Source: CAZBBB01 sp964490005 (GTDB lineage Bacteria > Planctomycetota > B15-G4). Taken from it: 61,138 bases of DNA. The stretch is from the NCBI GenBank assembly GCA_964490005.1, contig CAZBBB010000010.1, positions 1-61,138 of the forward strand, in the 5' to 3' direction. The notes under the pieces were generated by a model. That model was not told the DNA's origin, searched no databases, and saw only the letters and a list, made by a program, of their open reading frames with translations. Each line of letters starts with the position of its first letter. Within the stretch, counting starts at the first letter, position 1. The position numbers and the translations under genes were made by a program. This document shows positions 42,867-49,707 of this stretch, piece by piece.

Positions 42867-43172
42867 TCAGAAGTCCGGCAGCTTGAGTCCGCCGGTGAGC
42901 GCCGCGCGCTGCTCCTCGCGGTAGGCGCGACTCGCCGCGGTCGCGGTCCGCAGCGCCGCGAGGATCGCCTGTTCGATGAGCCTGGCGTCTCCGGTCGCGA
43001 CGAGCGCGGGCGAGAGGGTCAGCTTCACGACGTCGCCGGCGCCATTCACGCGCGCGACCACGGCGCCGCTGCCGGCCGTTCCCTCCGACTCGTGCGCCTG
43101 CAGCCGCTTGTCGGTCTCGTCGAGCGCGCGCTGGAGATTCTTGGCCTGCTCGAGCAGGTGACGCATGTCCAT
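42867..43172 (-). CDS. ybaB: YbaB/EbfC nucleoid-associated protein
   Basis: 101 aa. It has the family pattern: an N-terminal coiled helix (MRHLLEQAKNLQRALDETDKRLQ), a beta-sheet core (VVARVNGAGDVVKLTLSPAL) and a C-terminal helix, ending LPDF close to the common LPGF tail. It binds DNA as a dimer. It sits between dnaX and recR as in most bacteria. Confidence 0.93.
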   Translation of the reverse strand: MDMRHLLEQAKNLQRALDETDKRLQAHESEGTAGSGAVVARVNGAGDVVKLTLSPALVATGDARLIEQAILAALRTATAASRAYREEQRAALTGGLKLPDF

Positions 43173-43255
43173 GGTGCACGGTCTCCGGCGGGCGGCAGGG
43201 CGACTGCGCGCCGGCCCGGCCGCGGCGCGCGCCCCTCATCGTGGCGGCAATCGAC

Positions 43256-44857
43256 TCAGTTGTCGACCCGCTCGGCGCCCGGCCAGTCTCCCAAGATGCG
43301 CTGTTCGAGCGGACCCGCGGCCCGCTTGGGAGGGGCGGCACGCGGAGCGCCCCGCTCGGCGGCCGAGGCCTGCGCCGCGGCGTCCGACGGCGAGCCGACG
43401 TCGAGTTCGACCGCCCGGCCGGCGGCCTGTCGCGCGGCCGCCAGCAGTCGGGCGCGGAGGTCGGCGTCCTGCCGTGGATCGAACAGCGCTCCGGCGGCCA
43501 GGCGCAGCCGCACGACGTCGCCGTCGAGACGCAGCTCCACGGCACGTTCGAGTTCGGCGCGCAGCGACCGGGCCCCGCGCCCGGCCTCGGCCAGGAAGCG
43601 GTCGACGAAGTCGGAGGCGGCCAGGGCCGGAACGTCCGCGGGGCCGCTCACCGCCCGGGGCGCGGCCGGTGCGGACGAACGCGGCGCTCCGCCGGAGCGC
43701 GGGGCGGGGGCGACTTCGGCCTGCGCAGCGGCCCGTGGCCCCTCTGCGAGCAGTTCCGCCAGCGGCTGCAGCATCCGGGTGCGGGCCAGGGTGACGATCG
43801 CGAGATCGACGACGAGGCGCTCGTCGTGGCGCTGTCGCAGGCGCCGATCGGCCTCCACGAGCACGTCGAGCTGCGCCAGGAGCTGATCGACGTTGCCCTT
43901 CGCCGCGAGGCGTGCGAGGACGGCGCGTTCCTCCGGAGTTCGATCCGCCGGCTCGCCGCCCGCGGCGGCGACGAGCGCGCCCTGCAGCGTCTCCGTCAGC
44001 TGCTCCACGAGGTCCTCGGCCCGGACGCCCCGCGCGAACGCGTTGCCCGCGAGATCCAGTCCGAGTCCGGCGTCGCCGTCGAGCAGCGCCCCGACCAGAC
44101 TCTCGACGAGTTCGGGCGGCAGGCGTCCCGTGAGCCGCTCGAAGTCGGCCACCGACGGCTTGCCGTCACCGAAGCTGATGAGCTGGTCGAACAACGAGAG
44201 CGCGTCGCGCATGCCGCCGCGCGCATGGCGCGCGACGCGTTCGGTGAGCCCGGCCGGGACTTCGATGGCTTCGCGGCGGCCGATCTCCGCGAGGCGCTCG
44301 GCGATCTCGCCGGCGGCGAGCCGCCGGAAGTCGACGAGCTGGCAGCGCGAGCGGATCGTCTCGGGCACCTTGAGCGGCTCGGTCGTCGCGAGGATGAAGC
44401 GCGCGTGACTCGGCGGCTCCTCGAGAGTCTTCAACAGCGCGTTGAAGGCCGAGGTCGACAGCATGTGGACCTCGTCGATGATGTAGACCCGATGACGCGC
44501 CTCCACCGGCCGGAAGCGCACGTTCTCGATGAGTTCTCGGACGTTCTCGACCTTGTTGTGCGAGGCGCCGTCGATCTCGACCACGTCGAGGCAGTCGCCC
44601 GACTCGTCGATCGCGCGGCACACGCCGCAGACGCCGCAGGGATCGCCGGTCGCCGCGCCCAGGCAATTCCAGGCCTTCGCGAGAATGCGCGCCATCGACG
44701 TCTTGCCGACGCCGCGCGGTCCGCTGAAGAGATAGGCGTGCGCCGAGCGGCCGCCGGCCACCGAGGAGCGCAGCACCCGCGCCGCGTCGTCCTGGCCGAC
44801 GACCTCCTCGAAGCGCCGGGGGCGGTAGCGGGTGGCGAGCACGGTGTAGGCGGCCAT
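43256..44857 (-). CDS. dnaX: DNA polymerase III subunit gamma/tau
   Basis: 533 aa from ATG 44857. The clamp-loader AAA+ core has LATRYRPRRFEEVVGQ at the start, Walker A GPRGVGKTSMAR, the zinc module CLGAATGDPCGVCGVC, IIDEVHMLS (Walker B) and sensor 1 ILATTEPLKVPETIRSRCQ. The C-terminal third is a low-complexity Ala/Pro linker then a tau-like domain. No clear slippery A-tract for programmed frameshifting was noticed. It lies 69 bp downstream of the SRP RNA gene. Confidence 0.95.
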   Translation of the reverse strand: MAAYTVLATRYRPRRFEEVVGQDDAARVLRSSVAGGRSAHAYLFSGPRGVGKTSMARILAKAWNCLGAATGDPCGVCGVCRAIDESGDCLDVVEIDGASHNKVENVRELIENVRFRPVEARHRVYIIDEVHMLSTSAFNALLKTLEEPPSHARFILATTEPLKVPETIRSRCQLVDFRRLAAGEIAERLAEIGRREAIEVPAGLTERVARHARGGMRDALSLFDQLISFGDGKPSVADFERLTGRLPPELVESLVGALLDGDAGLGLDLAGNAFARGVRAEDLVEQLTETLQGALVAAAGGEPADRTPEERAVLARLAAKGNVDQLLAQLDVLVEADRRLRQRHDERLVVDLAIVTLARTRMLQPLAELLAEGPRAAAQAEVAPAPRSGGAPRSSAPAAPRAVSGPADVPALAASDFVDRFLAEAGRGARSLRAELERAVELRLDGDVVRLRLAAGALFDPRQDADLRARLLAAARQAAGRAVELDVGSPSDAAAQASAAERGAPRAAPPKRAAGPLEQRILGDWPGAERVDN

Positions 44858-44925
44858 CGCGGTGGAGCCTAAGCCAGCGGGCCGGGTGCCGTCGAGCCGC
44901 GGGAGCAAGTGGCGGTGGCCGGCTC

Positions 44926-45030
44926 GGCCGACGCGATCGGCGGCGCAACGAAGGCTGCGCTTAGGGCTGCTCCCGTCAGGGCCTGACCCGATTCACGCGC
45001 TTCGTTCGCCGGATACGCCCCGGTCGGCGC
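44926..45030 (-). ncRNA. ffs: Signal recognition particle RNA, small bacterial (4.5S-like) type
   Basis: The minus strand at 44988-44965 carries the SRP RNA core: GGTCAGG, CCC, loop TGAC, GGG, AGCAGCC, followed by CTAA. This matches the Ffh-binding hairpin. Flanking bases pair: 45010-45000 (GGCGAACGAAG) with 44953-44942 (CTTCGTTGCGCC, one bulge), and an outer GCCGAC/GTCGGC at 45028-45023 and 44932-44927. Total about 105 nt. The tetraloop is TGAC rather than GGAA. Position directly upstream of dnaX-ybaB-recR is as in Bacillus. Ends are estimated from the outer stem. Confidence 0.85.
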
Positions 45031-45105
45031 CGGCGCACCGCCGGAATGCCTCGGTCGGCCGCGCGGACGCGGCCGTGCTTCACTGCCTGACCTGCTGCAA
45101 GACGA

Positions 45106-45195
45106 TGGCGGAGAGGGTGGGATTCGAACCCACGGAACGGTTGCCCGTTCAACGGTTTTCGAGACCGCCACGATCGACCACTCTGTCACCTCTCC
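45106..45195 (-). tRNA. tRNA-Ser(CGA), CCA encoded
   Basis: Acceptor stem GGAGAGG/CCTCTCC, long variable arm, T-loop GGTTCGAATCC, anticodon loop TCTCGAA with anticodon CGA (reads UCG). Discriminator G is followed by a genomically encoded CCA. 90 nt including CCA. Confidence 0.96.
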
Positions 45196-45245
45196 GTCGT
45201 CCGTCCTGCGACCGCCGCACCGGCAGCCACCTGCACCGAGTCGAG

Positions 45246-45335
45246 TGGCGGAGAGAGTGGGATTCGAACCCACGGAACGGTTTCCCGTTCACTCGCTTTC
45301 CAAGCGAGCACAATCGACCGCTCTGTCATCTCTCC
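45246..45335 (-). tRNA. tRNA-Ser(GGA), CCA encoded
   Basis: Acceptor GGAGAGA/TCTCTCC, anticodon stem CTCGC/GCGAG with loop TTGGAAA, anticodon GGA (reads UCC and UCU). The variable arm, T-arm and 3' GCCA closely match the neighbouring tRNA-Ser, suggesting tandem duplication followed by anticodon-arm divergence. 50 bp upstream of tRNA-Ser(CGA). Confidence 0.96.
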
Positions 45336-45415
45336 GTGCACGGTGCACCGGCGGTGCATCGGTCGCACGACGGGCCGAGGATCATAGCGATCCGGACCCC
45401 GGTCCCGCGACAGGC

Positions 45416-45898
45416 CTAGCGACGGGCCCGGAAGAAGGCGCGCAGCAGTTCGCCGCACTCGTCGCCCCGGACGCGCTCCAGCACGTCCACGCGGTGGTTG
45501 AGCCGCTCGTCGCGCACGATGTCGCGCAGCGACCCGCACGCGCCGGTCTTGGGATCGAGCGCGCCGAACACCAGCGCCTCGACGCGCGCGAGCACGATGC
45601 CTCCCGCGCACATCGCGCAGGGCTCGAGCGTCGCGGCGAGCAGCGTGCCCGGAGGCAGGCGCGGATCGCCGCCGAGCCGGCAGGCGTCGCGCAGGGCCAG
45701 CAGTTCGGCGTGCGCCGTCGGGTCGGCCCGCGCCTCGATCTCGTTGTGCCGGGCCGCCAGGACGGAACCGTCGGCGCTGAGCAGCACGGCGCCGACCGGC
45801 ACCTCGCCCCGCGCGGCGGCGCGTCGCGCCAGTTCCAGCGCCAGTTCCATGGCGAGTTCCGCCCTCTCGGGCGTCTGCGGCGCGCGCGTCCGGCTCAT
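45416..45898 (-). CDS. tadA: tRNA-specific adenosine deaminase TadA
   Basis: 160 aa from ATG 45898; the longer frame would run into the tRNA-Arg gene. Zinc/catalytic motifs: DPTAHAELLAL (H-A-E) and TLEPCAMCAGG (PCxxC). TadA converts A34 to inosine in tRNA-Arg(ACG). That very tRNA gene lies 24 bp upstream on the same strand, so enzyme and substrate may be on one transcript. The surrounding order tadA-ffs-dnaX-ybaB-recR resembles that of Bacillus. Confidence 0.94.
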   Translation of the reverse strand: MSRTRAPQTPERAELAMELALELARRAAARGEVPVGAVLLSADGSVLAARHNEIEARADPTAHAELLALRDACRLGGDPRLPPGTLLAATLEPCAMCAGGIVLARVEALVFGALDPKTGACGSLRDIVRDERLNHRVDVLERVRGDECGELLRAFFRARR

Positions 45899-45922
45899 GG
45901 TCGCTGCGAACCCGACGAGGAC

Positions 45923-45999
<77 letters not shown>

Positions 46000-46010
46000 A
46001 CTCCCCTCCA

Positions 46011-46040
46011 AGCAAACCGCAACGCGCGGGAGCTTGTCAA
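46011..46040 (-). promoter_or_regulatory. Probable sigma-70 promoter for tRNA-Arg/tadA
   Basis: A perfect TTGACA on the minus strand (46040-46035) is followed after 18 bases by TTTGCT (46016-46011), a poor -10, about 11 bases before the mature tRNA 5' end. Spacing and position fit; the -10 is the weak point. Confidence 0.4.
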
Positions 46041-46528
46041 CGGCGAGGCCGCGAGCGTGCGCCTCGAAAGGCGTCCGCGCGCACGCCGCGCGCGCCCGGC
46101 GCCGGGCCGGCGCCGCGGCGCGCGGGCCACGTCTCGGCCGCTCCGTCCGTGCCGACTTGACCGGAATTCCAAAAAAATTTTCGAGCGCGGTTTCGGGCCC
46201 GCAGACGGGCTTCCGGGGCCGTCCCGCCCCACCGCGACGCCCCCGGCCGTCTTGACACGGACGCGCGCGCCGTTCCGTGCGAATTCGCTGGACGTTCCGC
46301 GCCAATCGCGTGCCGCAACGGTGCGCGCGTGCGGCACGTTTGCGGCGCGCGCACGTCCGCACGCGCTGCGCGCGCGTCGACGCGCCGCAACTGCAGGCAC
46401 GCGTGCGCGGCGACTGCGGCAGCATCTGCACGCTTCATTCCGGGGCCACTCCACCGATAACGTCTTCAACGGGGCCTACCGAGCCTCTGTTCCAACTGTC
46501 AAGGATTCCCAAACGGAGTACCACGACC
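46041..46528. other. 488-bp gene-free, strongly palindromic GC-rich region
   Basis: No protein-like frame or known RNA family was recognised. The region is full of alternating CG and inverted repeats. It also holds an isolated A7T4 tract (46171-46181) and a perfect TTGACA on the plus strand (46252-46257) with no good -10 at the proper distance. GATAAC at 46456-46461 is a possible -10 for the lysine-rich peptide gene, without a good -35. It may be a long leader of that gene or an uncharacterised structured RNA. Confidence 0.4.
46309..46390. repeat. Two adjacent perfect inverted repeats (9 bp and 10 bp stems)
   Basis: Stem 1: CGTGCCGCA (46309-46317) pairs with TGCGGCACG (46330-46338) across a 12-base loop. 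Stem 2: TTGCGGCGCG (46340-46349) pairs with CGCGCCGCAA (46381-46390) across 31 bases that can fold further. A palindrome GCACGCGTGC follows at 46397-46406. The two stems are one base apart, so they could stack in an RNA. Confidence 0.6.
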
Positions 46529-46603
46529 ATGGCGAAGAAGAAGAAGAAGGCCAAGAAGAAGGCGACGAAGAAGGCGACGAAGAAGGCCCGCCGCCGCAAG
46601 TAG
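46529..46603 (+). CDS. 24-aa lysine-rich, histone H1-tail-like peptide
   Basis: ATG at 46529 with GGAG ten bases upstream. After Met-Ala come five lysines, then Ala-Lys3-Ala, and two Thr-Lys-Lys-Ala units before a final Arg3-Lys: 14 Lys and 3 Arg in 24 residues. All lysines use AAG. The composition is that of Hc1/H1-type tails that neutralise DNA or RNA. The same frame is open from 46277, but that part looks like translated non-coding DNA. Two hairpins follow the stop. It could be a real micro-protein, or the remnant of a longer histone-like gene. Confidence 0.6.
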   Translation: MAKKKKKAKKKATKKATKKARRRK

Positions 46604-46614
46604 TCGTCGTCAGC

Positions 46615-46634
46615 TCAAGAACTCTCGTTCTTGA
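46615..46634 (+). terminator. Hairpin 12 bp after the lysine-rich peptide gene
   Basis: TCAAGAAC/GTTCTTGA, a perfect 8-bp stem with a TCTC loop. No T-run follows, but a second hairpin is 4 bp downstream. Confidence 0.5.
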
Positions 46635-46638
46635 CGAT

Positions 46639-46664
46639 GGGCGCCCCCTCCCCGGGGGGCGCCC
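46639..46664. terminator. GC-rich hairpin between convergent genes
   Basis: GGGCGCCCCC/GGGGGCGCCC, a perfect 10-bp stem with a 6-base loop, seven bases before the end of the convergent HAD gene. It probably serves as a bidirectional terminator together with the preceding hairpin. Confidence 0.55.
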
Positions 46665-46671
46665 GTCGGCT

Positions 46672-47343
46672 TTACGGGCGCGCGAGCCGCTCGAGGAACT
46701 CCGGCGTCAGTTCGTGCAGCGAACGCACGCGCGCCCAGGCACCGGCGGCGAGCCACGGGTCGGCGGCACGCGCCGCATCGGGGACGAGCGCGATGCTCGC
46801 CATGCCCGCCGCCGTCGCCGCCGTCACCCCCGCCACGGCATCCTCGACCACGACGCAGTGCGCGGGAGACACGCCGAGCCGCCGGGCGGCCTCGTCGAAC
46901 ACGTCGGGCGCGGGCTTGCCCCGCCCGACCTCATCGACGCTCACGAGTGCCGCCAAGCTGCCGCGCAGGCCGAGGCGGTCCACCACCAGCGCCACCTGGG
47001 CGCGCGTCGCCGAGGACGCCAATCCCAGCCGCAGGCCGTCCGAGCGCAGACGCAGGACGCATTCCAGCGCTCCCTCCATGGGCAGGACGACGCCCGCGGC
47101 CAACGCGCGCAGCGAGGCCTGAATCCGCTCGCGCGCCAGCTGCTCCGGCGCCTCGTCCAGCCCCAGATGCGCGACGACGCGGCCGAAGAAATCGACCTCG
47201 GGCAGGCCCAGACAGGCGTCGTAAAACGCCTGTTCCACGCGGCAGCCGCGCCGAAGCAAGACCTCGTTCGTCGTGGCGAAGTGCATCGGCTCGCTGTCGA
47301 CGAGCACTCCGTCCATGTCGAAGACGACTGCCTGCCAGTCCAT
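46672..47343 (-). CDS. HAD-superfamily hydrolase, beta-phosphoglucomutase-like
   Basis: 223 aa. Motif I is VVFDMDGVLVDSEP (nucleophile Asp9, acid/base Asp11), motif II LGLASSAT, motif III the lysine in GRGKPAPDVF, motif IV VVVEDAVAG. The helical cap after motif I is the subfamily-I type found in beta-phosphoglucomutase and phosphoglycolate/sugar-phosphate phosphatases. Substrate not decidable. Convergent with the lysine-rich peptide gene. Confidence 0.88.
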   Translation of the reverse strand: MDWQAVVFDMDGVLVDSEPMHFATTNEVLLRRGCRVEQAFYDACLGLPEVDFFGRVVAHLGLDEAPEQLARERIQASLRALAAGVVLPMEGALECVLRLRSDGLRLGLASSATRAQVALVVDRLGLRGSLAALVSVDEVGRGKPAPDVFDEAARRLGVSPAHCVVVEDAVAGVTAATAAGMASIALVPDAARAADPWLAAGAWARVRSLHELTPEFLERLARP

Positions 47344-47431
47344 GCGTCCAGCGCTCCGGGCCGCTCCGATTTCACCGCGCGGGACTCGAGACTGTCCATG
47401 GGGTGTCCGGGCGCCGCTTCGGCCCGCGCGC

Positions 47432-47460
47432 TTGCGTGCGGCCTCCGCGTCGCCTAGAAC
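47432..47460 (+). promoter_or_regulatory. Candidate sigma-70 promoter of the NSS transporter operon
   Basis: TTGCGT (47432-47437), 17-base spacer, TAGAAC (47455-47460), then 29 bases to the ATG, with GGGAG at 47481-47485 as ribosome-binding site. Confidence 0.35.
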
Positions 47461-47489
47461 GGCCGACGCTTCGACCGCTCGGGAGCCGC

Positions 47490-49124
47490 ATGGGCGCCGC
47501 GACCCACGAACAACCCGCGCCGCGTGAACGCTGGGGCAGCCGCCTCGGCCTGATCCTCGCGATGGCCGGCAACGCGGTCGGCCTCGGGAACTTCCTGCGC
47601 TTCCCGAACGAGGCCGCCAACCACGGCGGGGGCGCCTTCATGGTCGCCTACTTCGTCAGCCTGCTGCTCCTCGGCCTCCCGCTCATGTGGATGGAGTGGA
47701 CCATCGGGCGGCGGGGCGGCGCGCTCGGCTACTCGTCGTGCCCGGGGATGCTCCAGAGCCTCACCCGGGCCCGCTGGGTGCGCTACGCCGGCGCCATCGG
47801 CATCGTGATGCCGATCATCGTCGTGATCTTCTACGTGTACGTGGAGTCCTGGACTCTCGGCTACGCGGTCCAGTCGATCAGCGGCGTGCTCGGCGCGGCG
47901 GAGAACCCCGCGCGGCACTTCGGCGAGTACATCGGGGCCGACGGCGGCTTCCTGGGGCAGGTGGGCTGGAGCGGCAGCGGCGCCGCCTACGGCTTCCTGC
48001 TGGTGACGGCCGTCGTGAACATCTGGGTGCTGTCGCGCGGACTGTCGAAGGGCATCGAGGTCGTGGCCAAGATCGGCATGCCGCTGCTCGTGCTCGCGGC
48101 CGTGTGCCTCGTGGCGCGCACGCTCACGCTGCCCGACGTCGAGGGCCGCAACGTCCTCGACGGCCTCGCCGTCTACTGGACGCCCGACTGGGAGCGGCTG
48201 TTCCGCGCCGACGCCGCCTCGATCTGGCTGGCCGCCGCGGGACAGATCTTCTTCACGCTCTCGGTCGGCTCGGGCGCCATCAACACCTATGCCAGCTACG
48301 TCCGCGAGGACGAGGACATCGCGCTCACCGGACTCGCCACGGCCTCCGCCAACGAGTTCTGCGAGGTGATCCTCGGCGGCACGCTGGTGATCCCGGCCAC
48401 CTTCCTGTTCTTCGGCATGCAGGGCGTGGCGGAGTACGGATCGAGCAGCATGGGCATGGCCTTCATCGCGATGCCGGCGATCTTCGAACAGATGCCGCTG
48501 CCCGGCCTGGGCGCGGGCCCGGCTTCGGTGGCCGTGCTCGGCACGCTCTGGTTCGGACTGCTGTTCATCGCCGGCATCACGTCCTCCCTGGCGCTGTGCC
48601 AGCCCGCGATGGCCTTCCTCCAGGACGCGCTGGGGCTGACGCGCCGGCAGGCCGCCCTCGCGATCGGCACGGTGATCCTGCTGTGCGTGCAGCCGATCGT
48701 GCTGCTGCCCGGCGTGCTCAACGAATTCAACTACTGGGCCGGCACATTCGGACTCGTCGCGTTCTCGTGCCTGGAAGTCACGCTGCTGATGTGGGTCTAC
48801 GGCAGCCGACGCGCATGGGAGGACTTGCACCGCGGCGCCGAAGTGCGGCTGCCGGGCGTCTTCCGGCTGATCATGGGCTGGATCACCCCCCTGCTGCTGC
48901 TCGGCATGCTGGCCTGGTGGGGCGCGACGCAGGCTTGGCCGATCCTGAGGTTGCAGGTCGATCCCGACGGCCAGCCCTACAGCGAGGCCGTGGCGGGCAA
49001 CGCGCTGCTCGGACGCATCGTCATGCTCGCGCTCGTGCTCGGCGGCATGCTGCTCGTGGCCGTCGCCGCGCGCCGCGGGCACTTCCGGGCGCTCGACGAC
49101 GCGTCGGCGGAGGATCGCCGTTGA
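47490..49124 (+). CDS. Sodium-dependent transporter of the neurotransmitter:sodium symporter (SNF/NSS) family
   Basis: 544 aa from ATG 47490. Helix 1 carries the NSS signature AMAGNAVGLGNFLRFPNEAANHGGGAF, with the unwound Gly segment that binds Na+ and substrate. The helix 6 region is FFTLSVGSGAINTYASY, and about 11-12 membrane helices follow in the LeuT pattern. Bacterial members import amino acids such as Leu, Trp, Tyr or Met with Na+. The adjacent MetS-like gene points to the MetP group, a methionine/alanine-type transporter in Corynebacterium. Confidence 0.9.
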   Translation: MGAATHEQPAPRERWGSRLGLILAMAGNAVGLGNFLRFPNEAANHGGGAFMVAYFVSLLLLGLPLMWMEWTIGRRGGALGYSSCPGMLQSLTRARWVRYAGAIGIVMPIIVVIFYVYVESWTLGYAVQSISGVLGAAENPARHFGEYIGADGGFLGQVGWSGSGAAYGFLLVTAVVNIWVLSRGLSKGIEVVAKIGMPLLVLAAVCLVARTLTLPDVEGRNVLDGLAVYWTPDWERLFRADAASIWLAAAGQIFFTLSVGSGAINTYASYVREDEDIALTGLATASANEFCEVILGGTLVIPATFLFFGMQGVAEYGSSSMGMAFIAMPAIFEQMPLPGLGAGPASVAVLGTLWFGLLFIAGITSSLALCQPAMAFLQDALGLTRRQAALAIGTVILLCVQPIVLLPGVLNEFNYWAGTFGLVAFSCLEVTLLMWVYGSRRAWEDLHRGAEVRLPGVFRLIMGWITPLLLLGMLAWWGATQAWPILRLQVDPDGQPYSEAVAGNALLGRIVMLALVLGGMLLVAVAARRGHFRALDDASAEDRR

Positions 49125-49150
49125 TCGTCCTCGCGCAGGCAGCTCCCGAG

Positions 49151-49261
49151 ATGACACCGGCCGCATGGGTTTTTCTGGCCGTCTCCTGGGCGGCCGTGGC
49201 GGCTCTGGCGGTCTGGTGTTTCCGCCGGGTGCTGGGCGGCGGCCCGCCGCGTCGACCGTGA
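49151..49261 (+). CDS. MetS-like small subunit of the NSS transporter
   Basis: 36 aa from ATG 49151: MTPAAWVFLAVSWAAV, then a single membrane helix and a short basic tail (CFRRVLGGG). This is the size and layout of MetS-family small subunits that accompany NSS transporters. An in-frame TTG at 49121 (TTGA overlap with the transporter stop) would add ten residues and is the alternative start. Too small for a function to be read beyond partnership with the transporter. Confidence 0.7.
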   Translation: MTPAAWVFLAVSWAAVAALAVWCFRRVLGGGPPRRP

Positions 49262-49707
49262 GCGGACGGCAAGTCGCCGTGCGCGAACGGCTCCGTAGCG
49301 AACTTCCCGCGCCGGGCGACCCGGCGAAATTGCTCGAGGACCTGCTCGCCGCGGGACTCGATCCGCAGGACGCCGCCGACTTCGTCGCGAACGCCTTCCG
49401 GACCTGGGTGGCCCTGCGCGACCTGCGCCTGCAGCGCGCCTGGCAGTCGGGCATGGGTTGGTTCCACGCGCGCAACCTGATCCTCGTCGCCGCGCTGCTG
49501 CTCGTGGCGGTGACCTTGCTGCGTCCCCCGCCGGGCCTCGCGGAGGCCGCCGCCGCGGGGGCCGCCGCGCTCCACGTGGTCACGGCGATCGCCTCGCCGC
49601 TGCGCAGCCGCCGCCTCGCGCGCGAGGAGGAGCGCCTGCGGACGGCGTGGGCCCGCGAGTGGTCCGCCTGCCTCGAACGGTCTCCGCTCAGGCCGCCGGG
49701 TCGCTGA
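49258..49707 (+). CDS. Two-helix membrane protein of unknown function
   Basis: 149 aa from GTG 49258, in a GTGA overlap with the MetS-like gene. A soluble helical N-terminus (AKLLEDLLAAGLDPQDAADFVANAFRTW) precedes two membrane helices (NLILVAALLLVAVTLL; EAAAAGAAALHVVTAIA) and a basic, charged C-terminus. No family recognised. The tight coupling suggests a third component or regulator of the transporter. Its last 20 bases overlap spoVR in convergent orientation. Confidence 0.65.
   Translation: MSGRQVAVRERLRSELPAPGDPAKLLEDLLAAGLDPQDAADFVANAFRTWVALRDLRLQRAWQSGMGWFHARNLILVAALLLVAVTLLRPPPGLAEAAAAGAAALHVVTAIASPLRSRRLAREEERLRTAWAREWSACLERSPLRPPGR

Noticed and set aside
46252..46280. Promoter from the perfect TTGACA at 46252
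   Set aside because: No acceptable -10 at 16-18 bases; kept only as a note in the region entry.
46041..46300. RNase P RNA, tmRNA or 6S RNA in the gene-free region
   Set aside because: None of the conserved cores I know (for example GAGGAAAGTCC of RNase P or a tRNA-like tmRNA end) is present.
46277..46528. Longer 108-aa version of the lysine-rich peptide
   Set aside because: The upstream codons lie in the palindromic leader and look like translated non-coding GC-rich DNA; a ribosome-binding site sits before the internal ATG instead.
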